Assembly: GCA_936940865.1 (NCBI GenBank)
Contig: CAKZJB010000036.1
Location: 1 to 52,618 of the forward strand
DNA: 52,618 bases
Reading direction: 5' to 3'
From: an uncultured Asticcacaulis sp.
GTDB lineage: Bacteria; Pseudomonadota; Alphaproteobacteria; Caulobacterales; Caulobacteraceae
Position numbers and translations under genes: made by a program. Position 1 is the stretch's first letter. Every line of letters starts with the position of its first letter. The notes beneath the pieces are model-generated. The model had not been told where the DNA came from and did no database searches. It saw only the letters and a program-made list of their open reading frames with translations. This document shows positions 35,796 through 44,151 of this stretch, piece by piece.

Positions 35796-36394
35796 GACAC
35801 TACCGGAGCGGTTTCATACCAACGTGCGGCATAGCGCGCGAGGCGGTCGACTTCAAGATTAACGAGGCCGCCGACGGGCACCTGCGACAGTGTGGTGTGC
35901 GTCCAGGTGTGCGGGATGATGTTGACGCCGAAGGTCTGGCCCTCGACTTCGTTGATGGTCAGGGAAATGCCGTCGATGGCGATCGAGCCCTTGGGCGCGA
36001 TGAAGCGATGCAGCGGCGCCGGCGCCTCGAACTTCAGGCGGAACGACTCGCCATCCGGTGTGACGCTCAAAAGCTTCGCCACACCGTCGACATGGCCCGA
36101 CACGATGTGCCCCCCCAACTCGTCGCCGATCTTCAGCGCGCGTTCGATGTTGACGCGGTCGCCCTTCTGCCAGCTACCGAGTGTCGTGACGTCCAGCGTC
36201 TCGTTCGACACGTCGAGGCGGTAGGTGTTGCCGTCCTTGGACACGACCGTCAGGCAGACCCCGGCGTGGCAGATCGAGGCGCCGAGCTCGACGTCGGAAA
36301 GATCGAACTCCGCCCGCATGGTCAGGTGCACGCCCGCGTTCGAGCGGTCGAGGTCGTATATTGTCGCCATGCTTGAAATGATGCCGGTAAACAC
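35792..36394 (-). CDS. ribE: Riboflavin synthase alpha chain
   Basis: Dismutates two lumazines to riboflavin. The 200-aa protein shows the internal duplication of the family: MFTGIISSMATI and the first barrel with GASICHAGVCLTV, then a second with GHIVSGHVDGVA and GSIAIDGISLTINEV. The start is GTG, needed because MFTGI is the conserved N-terminus; AGGGG lies 11 nt upstream. It lies 14 nt after the ribD-like gene and overlaps ribB by 4 nt. Confidence 0.95.
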   Translation of the reverse strand: MFTGIISSMATIYDLDRSNAGVHLTMRAEFDLSDVELGASICHAGVCLTVVSKDGNTYRLDVSNETLDVTTLGSWQKGDRVNIERALKIGDELGGHIVSGHVDGVAKLLSVTPDGESFRLKFEAPAPLHRFIAPKGSIAIDGISLTINEVEGQTFGVNIIPHTWTHTTLSQVPVGGLVNLEVDRLARYAARWYETAPVVS

Positions 36395-36408
36395 TTGTAT
36401 TTAAGCCC

Positions 36409-37059
36409 CTAACTCAGCTCGTAGCTTTCCCACAGATCGTCGCCCACGGCCTGGACGGCCAGACGCGTGAACCTGTACATCTGCGACAGGTTTTCGATAT
36501 TGAGATGGCCGATGACCGGCCGTGCGTCCCCGCCCAAGATGGTGGGCGCGCGGAACCATTCAAGCCGGTCGACGTAGCCGGCGCGCAGGAACGCCGTGGC
36601 GATGACCCCGCCGCCTTCGATGAACAGGGATTCGATGCCGGCGGTGGCCAGCGCCTCCAAAGCGGCGTCGAGATCGACGCGCTGATGCTTCGACGGCACC
36701 TTGATCTGGCGCACCTGCGCCGCCAGCATTTCCCGGGGCAGGTCGGTGGTCGTTACAACCCAGGTCGGGATGACGCGCGCCGTCTGCACCAGCTTCGACG
36801 ACAACGGCAGGCGGGCACGCGAATCGAGCACGATGCGGCGTGGCTGGCCGCCTTCGTAATCCGGCAGGCGCACGGTCAGTTCCGGATCGTCCTTCAGCGC
36901 GGTTTCGATGCCGACCAGGACCGCGTCGTGCATCGAGCGCAGTTCGTGGACGATGCGGCGGGAATCCTCGCACGTGATCCAGCGGCTTACGCCGCCGGCC
37001 GTGGCGATACGGCCGTCGAGCGTGGTTGCCAGTTTCAGGGTGATCGACGGGCGGGCCAC
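36409..37059 (-). CDS. RibD C-terminal-type pyrimidine reductase, without deaminase domain
   Basis: 216-aa stand-alone reductase of riboflavin synthesis: SITLKLATTLDGRIATAGG, RRIVHELRSMHDAVLVGIET, DDPELTVR, and the NADPH-binding FIEGGGVIATAFL. It starts at GTG 2 nt after nrdR, so there is no space for the roughly 145-residue N-terminal deaminase (HAE and PCxxC zinc motifs) that full RibD carries. It probably reduces the deaminated pyrimidine, with the deaminase encoded elsewhere; this is inferred from the missing domain. It lies in the usual ribD position between nrdR and ribE. Confidence 0.9.
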   Translation of the reverse strand: MARPSITLKLATTLDGRIATAGGVSRWITCEDSRRIVHELRSMHDAVLVGIETALKDDPELTVRLPDYEGGQPRRIVLDSRARLPLSSKLVQTARVIPTWVVTTTDLPREMLAAQVRQIKVPSKHQRVDLDAALEALATAGIESLFIEGGGVIATAFLRAGYVDRLEWFRAPTILGGDARPVIGHLNIENLSQMYRFTRLAVQAVGDDLWESYELS

Positions 37060-37061
37060 CG

Positions 37062-37523
37062 TCAGGAGTCTTCGCTCAGGCCTTCGTCGCCGAGGAACTT
37101 GGCGAAGTCGGAGGTCTCGCGGAAGTCGCGATAGACCGAGGCGTAGCGGACATAGGCGACGACGTCGAGGCTGCGCAGGGCCTTCATGACCAGTTCGCCG
37201 ACGACATCGGAGCCAATATCGGTTTCACCCATGCTTTCCAGCTCGCGCACGATGCCGGACACCATGCGGTCGACCTGCTCCTGCTCGACCGGGCGCTTGC
37301 GGGTGGCAATGGCGATCGAACGTTCAAGTTTCGTACGGTCGAACGGTGTCCGCCGGCCCGACCGCTTGACGATCATCAGTTCGCGCAGTTGAACGCGCTC
37401 GAACGTCGTGAAGCGGCCGCCGCATTCCTGGCACGACCGCCGGCGCCGGATGGCGGCGCCATCTTCGCTGGGACGGGAGTCTTTGACCTGGGTTTCGAGA
37501 TTTCCGCAGAACGGGCAGCGCAT
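37062..37523 (-). CDS. nrdR: Transcriptional repressor NrdR
   Basis: 153-aa regulator of ribonucleotide reductase genes. The zinc ribbon is MRCPFCGN with [16 protein letters not shown], followed by an ATP-cone ([20 protein letters not shown] to [11 protein letters not shown]). The ATG at 37523 has AAGGA 5 nt upstream; the frame is open for 7 more codons but the family starts MRCPFC. First gene of the riboflavin block, directly after the glyA terminator. Confidence 0.96.
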   Translation of the reverse strand: MRCPFCGNLETQVKDSRPSEDGAAIRRRRSCQECGGRFTTFERVQLRELMIVKRSGRRTPFDRTKLERSIAIATRKRPVEQEQVDRMVSGIVRELESMGETDIGSDVVGELVMKALRSLDVVAYVRYASVYRDFRETSDFAKFLGDEGLSEDS

Positions 37524-37568
37524 CTTTGTCCTTGGCCCGGACATCTTGTGGTCAGCGCTCGTCGCGAC

Positions 37569-37598
37569 ACTATATCCGGGGCTGCATACCTAGCACAA
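37569..37598 (-). promoter_or_regulatory. Possible promoter of nrdR-rib-nusB-thiL
   Basis: Minus-strand TTGTGC (37593-37598), 18 nt, TATAGT (37569-37574), 46 nt before nrdR and after the glyA terminator. The +strand ACACTATAT at 37567-37575 resembles half of an NrdR box, but the second half is missing. Confidence 0.4.
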
Positions 37599-37615
37599 TT
37601 TGTATTAAGGACAAG

Positions 37616-37650
37616 CAAAACCCCCGTTTTCCGGCCGGAGAACGAGGGTT
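37616..37650 (-). terminator. Rho-independent terminator after glyA
   Basis: On the minus strand CCCTCGTTCTCCGG pairs with CCGGAAAACGGGGG (one mismatch) and is followed by TTTTG. It lies 67 nt after the glyA stop. Confidence 0.85.
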
Positions 37651-37716
37651 AAACAACGCTTTGTGATGCCGGCAACTTTCTCCTCCCCATTTTCAATGGG
37701 GAGGAGTAACCGAGTC

Positions 37717-39021
37717 TTAGCCGTAGATCGGGAAGCGTGCGGTGAGTTCGCGCACCTGCTGGCGCACCTTTTCCTGGACCGCCAGGTCGGGCTCGCCGCT
37801 GTTCGACTTCATGCCGTCGACGACGTCGGCGATCAGGTTGCCGATGATGCGGAACTCGGCTTCGGTAAAGCCGCGCGTCGTGCCGGCAGGCGTTCCCAGA
37901 CGCACGCCCGAGGTGATGGTGAACGGCTGCGGGTCGAACGGGATGCCGTTCTTGTTGCAGGTGATGAAGGCGGCTTCCAGCGCGGCCTCGGTCGCCTTGC
38001 CGGTCTGGCCCTTCGAACGCAGGTCGACCGACATGACGTGGCTGTCGGTGCCGCCGGTGACGATGGCCAGGCCACGCTCGATCAGCGTATTGGCGAGGAC
38101 CTGGGCATTGGCGACGACCTGACGGCCATAGGCCTTGAACGAGGGCTGGAGCGCTTCGCCGAAGGCCACCGCCTTGGCGGCGATGACGTGCATGAGCGGT
38201 CCGCCCTGCAGGCCCGGGAAGACGGCCGAGTTGATCTTCTTGCCCAGGTCGGCATCGTTCGAAAGGATCATGCCGCCGCGCGGGCCGCGCAGCGTCTTGT
38301 GCGTCGTCGTCGTGACGACGTGGGCGTGCGGCAGCGGGTCGGGATAGACGCCTGCGGCGACCAGGCCGGCATAGTGCGCCATGTCGACGAACAGGTAGGC
38401 GCCCACGCTGTCGGCGATTTCGCGGAAGCGCTTGAAATCGATGTGGCGCGGATAGTTCGACGCGCCGGCGATGATCAGCTTGGGCTTGTTCTGTTGCGCC
38501 AGTTCGGCGACCTGGTCGTAGTCGATCAGGTTGGTGTCTTCGGTCACGCCATACGGCACGACCTTGAACCACTTGCCCGACTGGTTGGCCGGCGAGCCGT
38601 GGGTCAGGTGACCACCGCAGGCCAGGTCCATGCCCATATAGGTGTCGCCGGGCTGGAGCAGCGAGAAGAATACGGCCTGGTTGGCCTGGGCGCCCGAATG
38701 CGGCTGGACGTTGGCGAAGGCGCAGTTGAAGAGCTGCTTGGCGCGCTCGATGGCCAGCTTTTCGGCCTCGTCGACATATTCGCAACCGCCGTAATAGCGG
38801 CGGCCGGGGTAACCTTCGGCGTACTTGTTGGTCAGGACCGAGCCTTGAGCTTCCAGCACGGCCTTCGACACGATGTTTTCGGAAGCGATCAGCTCGATCT
38901 GCTCCTGCTGGCGGTGCAGTTCGCCGGTGATGGCCTTCAGCACCTCGGCGTCGGCGGTGGCGAGATCGTTATTGAAGAAGCCTTCGGGACGGAAGGAAGA
39001 AGCGTTCGCGGGAGCGTTCAC
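37717..39021 (-). CDS. glyA: Serine hydroxymethyltransferase
   Basis: PLP enzyme that interconverts serine and glycine and charges tetrahydrofolate with one-carbon units. The 434-aa protein contains [11 protein letters not shown], the YPGRRYYGG motif, [15 protein letters not shown], and the PLP-binding Lys in [16 protein letters not shown]. Full length, ending TARFPIYG. No riboswitch-like structure fits in the short 74-nt leader. Glycine produced here is also the substrate of the hemA product encoded 2.6 kb upstream. Confidence 0.97.
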   Translation of the reverse strand: MNAPANASSFRPEGFFNNDLATADAEVLKAITGELHRQQEQIELIASENIVSKAVLEAQGSVLTNKYAEGYPGRRYYGGCEYVDEAEKLAIERAKQLFNCAFANVQPHSGAQANQAVFFSLLQPGDTYMGMDLACGGHLTHGSPANQSGKWFKVVPYGVTEDTNLIDYDQVAELAQQNKPKLIIAGASNYPRHIDFKRFREIADSVGAYLFVDMAHYAGLVAAGVYPDPLPHAHVVTTTTHKTLRGPRGGMILSNDADLGKKINSAVFPGLQGGPLMHVIAAKAVAFGEALQPSFKAYGRQVVANAQVLANTLIERGLAIVTGGTDSHVMSVDLRSKGQTGKATEAALEAAFITCNKNGIPFDPQPFTITSGVRLGTPAGTTRGFTEAEFRIIGNLIADVVDGMKSNSGEPDLAVQEKVRQQVRELTARFPIYG

Positions 39022-39095
39022 GTCTGGCGGTCCTTGTACAGTGGGAGGGGACGAAGAATGCCGCAGGCTTTACGCCCTCTCCCTTTCGGACGCAA

Positions 39096-39563
39096 TCAAA
39101 TATGGCTGGCAAGGCCCTGGACGGCTTCGACCGCCGTCGTGTTGGTGAACACCATATAGGCGGCAAAGGCCGCGGTAATCAGGTCCACCGTGATAATCAG
39201 GGCCACGGCCGAGGCGAAACTGGTGCGCTTGTTGACCTGCGCCTTGTGCAACGGGCTGCTTTCCCAGCCCGTGCCGTCGTCGGCATAGCGCTTTTCGACC
39301 TCGCGAATATAGGCCGTCCGCCACAGCATCGATTTGTTGAGCCGAACGATATAGATGGTGAAGCACAGCGAAATGAACAGCGGAATAAAGAACAGCAGGA
39401 CGTAGACGCCGCCGGAAAAGGCCCGGTAGTTGGTCAGGGTCCACGACATCGACGCCGCCACCGCAATCAGCATGAAGCGGAACGAATCGTCGATCTGCTT
39501 CATTTTCAGCAGGATCTCGGCCTTCAGCGAATTGTACTCGGCGATATGAAACGGTTCCGACAT
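39096..39563 (-). CDS. Membrane protein of unknown function
   Basis: 155-aa protein. A helical N-terminus (IAEYNSLKAEILLKMKQID) precedes three hydrophobic segments: FMLIAVAASMSWTL, VYVLLFFIPLFISLCFTIYI and ASAVALIITVDLITAAFAAY. Between the second and third is a charged loop with RTAYIREVEKRYADD. This overall plan (helix, hairpin of membrane segments, RxxYIREVE loop) resembles small effector-type membrane proteins, but I cannot place it in a family. It sits between a DUF6898-like gene and glyA on the same strand. Confidence 0.6.
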   Translation of the reverse strand: MSEPFHIAEYNSLKAEILLKMKQIDDSFRFMLIAVAASMSWTLTNYRAFSGGVYVLLFFIPLFISLCFTIYIVRLNKSMLWRTAYIREVEKRYADDGTGWESSPLHKAQVNKRTSFASAVALIITVDLITAAFAAYMVFTNTTAVEAVQGLASHI

Positions 39564-39627
39564 GTCCCCTGCCCGGCTTTTGGAGCGAGCATAGCCGCTA
39601 TCTGGCCGGGGGCAAAGTCCATATCGC

Positions 39628-39834
39628 CTAAACGGAGATGCCGGGCTTTTTCGGCGGATCGCCGGGCTTTTTGCCTTCCAGTTTCAGGCGGAGCTTTTGA
39701 ACCGCCAGGCGTTTGACGCTTTCCGGGTCGTTATACGGCCCAATGGCCACGGCTTCTTCGCCGCTGTCGGCGTCGACAGCGGTGCATTTCAGGAAGTTGC
39801 CGTTGCGCTGGAGTTCGAGAAAGACTTCGGACAT
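39628..39834 (-). CDS. Small conserved alphaproteobacterial protein (DUF6898-like)
   Basis: 68-aa cytosolic protein: MSEVFLELQRNGNFLKCTAV, then SGEEAVAIGPYNDPESVKRL, AVQKLRLKL and a Lys/Pro-rich tail. The plan (two strands, then a helix with AVQKLRLKL) and a location near glyA match a small alphaproteobacterial family of unknown function, likely DUF6898; the family name is recalled rather than checked. The upstream neighbour is a repeat region. Confidence 0.6.
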   Translation of the reverse strand: MSEVFLELQRNGNFLKCTAVDADSGEEAVAIGPYNDPESVKRLAVQKLRLKLEGKKPGDPPKKPGISV

Positions 39835-39924
39835 GGGACGGATTGTGCCGAATTTGCCTAGGAATGCAATGCGGAGCCTGTGGCCTTTGCCCCTTCCGTC
39901 TGGACCGGCTTAATGCCGGCCCAG

Positions 39925-40031
39925 CCACCTTCCCCGCTTCGCAGGGAAGGAAAAAGAAAATCAATACTGAGACTTACTTCCTTCCCCGGTTACGGGGAAG
40001 GTGGCACGAGCGGAGCGAGTGACGGAAGGGG
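39925..40031. repeat. Composite palindromic repeat element
   Basis: Contains hairpin CCTTCCC / GGGAAGG (39928-39950), hairpin CCTTCCCC / GGGGAAGG (39980-40001), and an outer inverted pair CCACCTTCCCC (39925-39935) with GGGGAAGGTGG (39994-40004). Its right end, 40011-40031, is an exact reverse complement of 33547-33567. It has the look of a dispersed REP-type intergenic element. It fills most of the 200-nt gap between two genes. Confidence 0.75.
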
Positions 40032-40034
40032 GGA

Positions 40035-40364
40035 CTACCGGTTCGAAATCGAAAACGCATATCCGCCGGGATCGACGCCGTCGCAGAACGAAATCTCGCC
40101 CTCCCATAACGGCCCCATCTCAATGCCTTTGGCGATCAACTGAGCGCGCATGGCCGGGACGTCGTCGCACTTGAAGGCAATCTTGGGCGAATACGCATTG
40201 GGCGGGCCTTTCGCTCCGCCGTGGATGGCAATGATCCCCTGCCCGGCCTTCAGTTCCTTCCAGCCTGGTTCATCGGCGATCAGGACACAGCCCATCACGT
40301 CGCGATAGAAGGCGACCATGTCATCGACGGTGTCGGTGAAATAGATGATGCGCGCCAGGTCCAT
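40035..40364 (-). CDS. VOC (glyoxalase/bleomycin-resistance) superfamily protein
   Basis: 109-aa single-module protein: RIIYFTDTVDDMVAFYRDVM at the N-terminus, GIIAIHGGAK, KIAFKCDDVPAMRAQLIAKG, and CDGVDPGGYAFSISN at the end, the two-betaalphabeta-repeat pattern of the VOC fold. Substrate cannot be predicted. The ATG at 40364 is 14 nt after the hemA stop, so it may be co-transcribed with hemA. Confidence 0.8.
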   Translation of the reverse strand: MDLARIIYFTDTVDDMVAFYRDVMGCVLIADEPGWKELKAGQGIIAIHGGAKGPPNAYSPKIAFKCDDVPAMRAQLIAKGIEMGPLWEGEISFCDGVDPGGYAFSISNR

Positions 40365-40378
40365 GTGGCGCGCCCTCT

Positions 40379-41602
40379 TTACGCCACGCCCGGCAGGCGC
40401 GCGACGTTGCAGTGCGTCCACAGCTTGTCCATGGCCTGGACCAGGTGGTCCATCATCTCGTCCGTATGGTCGGGCGACGGCGTGAAGCGCAGGCGCTCGG
40501 TGCCCTTGGGCACGGTCGGATAGTTGATCGGCTGGACGTAGACGCCGAAGTCGTTGAGCAGGATGTCCGAAATCATCTTGCAGTGTTTCGCATTGCCGAC
40601 CAGCACGGGCACAATGTGCGACACCGACGGCAGGACCGGGATGCCGACCGCCTTGAAGCGGCCCATCAGCGTCCTGGCACGTTCCTGGTGCTGTTCGCGC
40701 TTTTCGTTGTGCTCTTTCAGCCAGCGCACGGAAGCCGCCGCCCCCGCCATCACCGCCGGCGGCAGCGAGGTCGTGAAGATGAAGCCCGAGGCCCACAGGC
40801 GCACGGCGTCGATGATATTGGCATTGGCCGCGATATAGCCGCCCATCATGCCGAACGCCTTGCCCAGCGTCCCTTCGATGATGTCGATCTCACCCATGAT
40901 GCCGTCGCGCTCGGCGACGCCGGCGCCACGCGCACCGTACATGCCGACCGCGTGGACTTCGTCAATATAGGTCAGCGCGTTGTACTTCTTGGCCAAAGCC
41001 ACGGTCGCACGGATATCGGCGATGTCGCCGTCCATCGAATAGACGGATTCGAACGCGATCAGCTTGGGCGCATTGGCCGGCGCAGCCCGCAGCAGCGCTT
41101 CGAGGTGCTCAAGATCGTTGTGACGATAGACGTGACGTTCGCCGCGGCCGTTGCGGATGCCAGCGATCATCGAGGCGTGATTGAGCTCGTCCGAGAAGAT
41201 GATCAGGCCGGGCAGGATCTTGTAAAGCGTGGTCAAGGTCGCTTCGTTGGCGACATAGCCCGAGGTGAAGACGAGCGCGGCTTCCTTGCCGTGCAGATCG
41301 GCCAGTTCGGCTTCGAGCGCATTGTGGTACCAGGTCGTGCCCGAGATATTGCGCGTGCCGCCGGAGCCCGAACCCACCGAATCGATGGCGTCATGCATGG
41401 CCTGCAGAACGACCGGGTTCTGGCCCTGGCCGAGATAGTCGTTAGAGCACCAGACCGTGACCTCTTGTTCCGAGCCGTCGTCCTTGATCCAGGTGGCGCG
41501 CGGAAACTGACCGCGATGACGCTTCAGGTTGGCAAAGACGCGGTAACGGCCCTCTTCGCGGACCTGGGCAATGGCGGCCTCGAACGCGGCGTTGTAATCC
41601 AT
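40379..41602 (-). CDS. hemA: 5-aminolevulinate synthase
   Basis: Condenses glycine and succinyl-CoA to ALA, the alphaproteobacterial (C4) route into heme; PLP enzyme of 407 aa. Features: [45 protein letters not shown] and the PLP Lys in [13 protein letters not shown]. The start ([10 protein letters not shown]) is typical; only a weak AGAG precedes it. The upstream 242-nt divergent region to the DUF1697 gene contains nested inverted repeats that may be operators. Confidence 0.96.
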   Translation of the reverse strand: MDYNAAFEAAIAQVREEGRYRVFANLKRHRGQFPRATWIKDDGSEQEVTVWCSNDYLGQGQNPVVLQAMHDAIDSVGSGSGGTRNISGTTWYHNALEAELADLHGKEAALVFTSGYVANEATLTTLYKILPGLIIFSDELNHASMIAGIRNGRGERHVYRHNDLEHLEALLRAAPANAPKLIAFESVYSMDGDIADIRATVALAKKYNALTYIDEVHAVGMYGARGAGVAERDGIMGEIDIIEGTLGKAFGMMGGYIAANANIIDAVRLWASGFIFTTSLPPAVMAGAAASVRWLKEHNEKREQHQERARTLMGRFKAVGIPVLPSVSHIVPVLVGNAKHCKMISDILLNDFGVYVQPINYPTVPKGTERLRFTPSPDHTDEMMDHLVQAMDKLWTHCNVARLPGVA

Positions 41603-41663
41603 GGTTAGCTCTATCACTCCGGCCGAAGGTTCGGCATGGTTGGCTGATACTCCGGTATTGCGT

Positions 41664-41709
41664 ATGACACAACCCGGATGCACATCCGCAACGACCCAAT
41701 TTGTGTCAT
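41664..41709. promoter_or_regulatory. Nested inverted repeats between hemA and DUF1697 gene
   Basis: Outer perfect 9-bp pair ATGACACAA (41664-41672) and TTGTGTCAT (41701-41709); inside lies the palindrome CGGATG-CA-CATCCG (41675-41688). A minus-strand promoter-like pair (TTGTGT, 17 nt, TATCAG) starts in the outer arm. Position 62-107 nt upstream of hemA suggests a regulatory site; the factor is unknown. Confidence 0.45.
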
Positions 41710-41844
41710 GCGATGCTTTATTTCCAGTGTCTTTTGCGTAATCTGCCTGCGCTTTTTGACGCACCCGAAACACTGTACGTGCGATACCTCGCACAGTTTC
41801 GGACGGCGGACTTTGCGCGCAATCAAAAATACCGGAGGAATATG

Positions 41845-42387
41845 ATGGCGAAACCGCTCTGGATCGGCCTTTTCCGCGGCGTCAATGTCGGGGGCAACAA
41901 CAAGCTGCCGATGAAGGAACTGGCGCAGCTTCTGACGGCCGAAGGGCTGGAAAATGTCCGCACCTATATCGCCAGCGGCAATATCCTGTTCCGCTCCGAG
42001 CTTGGGATCGAGGCCCTGGACAAAAAAATCGGCGACGCCATCGAGGGCCGGTTCGGCTTCCGGCCGTCGCTCTTCCTGGTGACGCTGGAGCATCTCGAAA
42101 AACTCCTGGAGACCAACCCCTACCGCGACTGGGAAGCCAAGGGCAAAGGCCAGCATATTTTCTTCATCAAGGGGCCCGTAAAGCTGGCCGACCTCGAAGG
42201 CCTGGCCGCGCTGAAGGACAATGGCGAGGATTTCACCCTGACGGATGAGGCGTTTTTTCTTTATGCCCCCGAAGGCGTCGGCCGTTCAAAGCTGGTCGAA
42301 AAGATGGGAAAATATCTCAAGGCCGATATGACGGCGCGCAACCTGAATACGGTCGAGACGTTAAGGGATATGGCGAAGGCGGGTTAA
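41845..42387 (+). CDS. DUF1697 family protein
   Basis: 180-aa cytosolic protein with the family signature at the N-terminus: [20 protein letters not shown], then [14 protein letters not shown] and [25 protein letters not shown] at the end. The ATG at 45 of the ATGATG pair has GGAGG 6 nt upstream and is preferred. The function of DUF1697 is not established. Its leader contains GTGCGA-TACC-TCGCAC within a longer hairpin (41765-41800). Convergent with the next gene, 4 nt apart. Confidence 0.9.
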   Translation: MAKPLWIGLFRGVNVGGNNKLPMKELAQLLTAEGLENVRTYIASGNILFRSELGIEALDKKIGDAIEGRFGFRPSLFLVTLEHLEKLLETNPYRDWEAKGKGQHIFFIKGPVKLADLEGLAALKDNGEDFTLTDEAFFLYAPEGVGRSKLVEKMGKYLKADMTARNLNTVETLRDMAKAG

Positions 42388-42391
42388 GGCC

Positions 42392-42874
42392 TCAGAGACA
42401 TCCCGTTTCTTCCTCTGCGCCGTACGCATCGACCAATCTATCAGACGCGTCGAATCTCACGACGACGTCATAGAGGATTTGGCAGGGAAACTCGTCCGCG
42501 GACATGGAATAGTGAACTCCTCCCCGAGGAACAGGTTCCGGATGCCGGATCGAGAACGTATCGTCCGGATCGGCTTTATATTTGGCCTCAGCAAGCCGCT
42601 TTAAGACTTCGGACCGAGTTGTTCCCACGGCGAAAGGCTTTGGCGTCAATGACACCTTGTGGCCCCATTCCCTTGATGGATCATGGCGGATTTGTCGTGT
42701 CACCGGGTCGTTCGGCTTAATAATGTCGGCATAGACGACAGCCGTGTAAAGCCACAAACCTTGACGGAAATTGCGGTCAAAGGCTGCGCGCAGCCCTGTC
42801 AACGTCAATACGGCGAGAACGGCCAACCCGATCCAGAAGATCGGCGCCCTTTTTGACGCTTTTGCCTTGATCAT
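42392..42874 (-). CDS. Membrane-anchored protein of unknown function
   Basis: 160-aa protein with one N-terminal membrane segment (IFWIGLAVLAVLTLTGLRAA) and a soluble remainder. The end reads PFAVGTTRSEVLKRLAEAKY, then CQILYDVVVRFDASDRLVDA, which recalls the SmpA/BamE fold, plus two Cys. Base composition is lower in GC than hemB or DUF1697. No family recognised. GGAGGGG lies before the ATG; this site is part of a 68-bp repeat whose second copy lies upstream of hemB. Confidence 0.5.
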   Translation of the reverse strand: MIKAKASKRAPIFWIGLAVLAVLTLTGLRAAFDRNFRQGLWLYTAVVYADIIKPNDPVTRQIRHDPSREWGHKVSLTPKPFAVGTTRSEVLKRLAEAKYKADPDDTFSIRHPEPVPRGGVHYSMSADEFPCQILYDVVVRFDASDRLVDAYGAEEETGCL

Positions 42875-42875
42875 C

Positions 42876-42943
42876 TCCCCTCCGCGATGTCCTGCAATTT
42901 AATGTTAGATCGCGCGCAGCGGTTGTCGAATATTTGACTATGC
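42876..42943. repeat. Imperfect direct repeat, copy 1
   Basis: About 68 bp beginning TCCCCTCCGCGATG and containing TGCAATTT and GTTGTCGAAT. It aligns at roughly three-quarters identity with 44073-44140. It lies in the divergent gap before the Sel1-repeat gene and covers the ribosome-binding site of the gene at 42392-42874. Confidence 0.65.
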
Positions 42944-43012
42944 TTCCTGGTCGCTGTTGTTCGGGACGACAGGCTGTGAGATAGATCGCTTTGCGATTCA
43001 GGGGGGTAGTTC

Positions 43013-44035
43013 ATGCGAATCAAATTGGCCATCGCGTCGGGTGCACTGGCGCTGGGGCTTTTGGCCTTTGGTAATGCTCCGGCTAGGAATGCCGTGGCGG
43101 AAACTTTACCCCCAGCTAAGACGCCCGACACGCAGACGCAGGTTGCCAAGGCCAAAGCGCTTATGGCTTCCCAGGACGAAGAGGATTTCGCCGATGCTGT
43201 CGATTTATGGACGAAACTGGCAGAACAAGGCGTTCCTGAAGCTCAATTAAACTTGGGCAGGTTGTATCAGTACGGCCATTCTGGAAGTCTATGCCGAGAT
43301 GACGTCAAGGCTGTTGGATGGCTTTCGAAGGCGGCGGCGCAAGGTGTGGTGGAAGCCGTTCGCCGCCTCGGGGATATTTATAGCTCCGCAGATAGTTCCC
43401 TCTACGACCCAAGCAAGGCTGCGACACTGTACCAGAGGGGCGCGAACCTCGATGATACAGAGTCTGAGGCAGCGCTTTCCGATCTTTATGATCAGGGAAG
43501 TGGCGTGCCCAAGGATCCGGCGAAGTCGATCTACTGGCTTGAAAAGGCGGCAAATCATCCCGACGGTGTTCAATACGCTTTCTTTTTGGGCAACCAATAT
43601 CGTGGGGCGGGAGACCATCCTGCTCCCAACCAAGATAAGGCAATCTACTGGTATCTCCAGGCAGCGAACGGCGGCCACGGGGATGCTCAGGCCACTCTGG
43701 CTGCGCTATATGAGCAGCGAGGAAATTATTTCGAGGCGTATCGATGGTACGCAATGGTCGTGGCGCTTGAGAAGAAAACGGCAGAGTTTAAGCCAGTTTA
43801 TTTGCAAATAAACTTGCGTACTGGAGGCAAAGATCCCGTGGGCATTGGGTCGGCTGGAATAAATGAAGACATCCGGTCAAGAGACAATGCCGCAGCAAAA
43901 CTGACTCAAGAGGAACGCGCCAAGGCTGATAAATGGGTCGGACAGGCACACATGACGCCTGTCTGGGCGGTGCCTAGTTTGGTGTCGAGTGTGAATGAAC
44001 GATATTGCCCGGCTCAGGCATCACCCCAAAAATAG
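43013..44035 (+). CDS. Secreted Sel1-repeat protein
   Basis: 340-aa protein with a signal peptide (MRIKLAIASGALALGLLAFG). At least four Sel1-type repeats follow: AEQGVPEAQLNLGRLYQYGH, AAAQGVVEAVRRLGDIYSS, SEAALSDLYDQGSGVPKDPAKS and GGHGDAQATLAALYEQRGNY. Such solenoids usually bind proteins; the partner is unknown. Codon use is more AT-rich than in hemB or glyA, suggesting a later arrival. It is flanked by imperfect direct repeats at 42876-42943 and 44073-44140. The last 70 residues lack repeats. Confidence 0.8.
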   Translation: MRIKLAIASGALALGLLAFGNAPARNAVAETLPPAKTPDTQTQVAKAKALMASQDEEDFADAVDLWTKLAEQGVPEAQLNLGRLYQYGHSGSLCRDDVKAVGWLSKAAAQGVVEAVRRLGDIYSSADSSLYDPSKAATLYQRGANLDDTESEAALSDLYDQGSGVPKDPAKSIYWLEKAANHPDGVQYAFFLGNQYRGAGDHPAPNQDKAIYWYLQAANGGHGDAQATLAALYEQRGNYFEAYRWYAMVVALEKKTAEFKPVYLQINLRTGGKDPVGIGSAGINEDIRSRDNAAAKLTQEERAKADKWVGQAHMTPVWAVPSLVSSVNERYCPAQASPQK

Positions 44036-44072
44036 TGATGTCAGTGACGGCCAGGGTTACTACAGTTACCCG

Positions 44073-44140
44073 TCCCCTCCGGCATGGCTTGCAATTTGAC
44101 GGTACTTCGCGCACAGCCGTTTGTCGAATGCTTCGTCTAC
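44073..44140. repeat. Imperfect direct repeat, copy 2, upstream of hemB
   Basis: Begins TCCCCTCCGGCATGG and shares TGCAATTT, TCGCGCRCAGC and TTGTCGAAT with copy 1 in the same order and orientation. It ends 11 nt before the hemB start, so it probably includes hemB expression signals. Confidence 0.65.
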
Positions 44141-44151
44141 GGTGACTGCCC

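Noticed and set aside
39022-39095. Glycine or other riboswitch upstream of glyA
   Set aside because: The leader is only 74 nt and shows no conserved riboswitch core or paired aptamer pattern.
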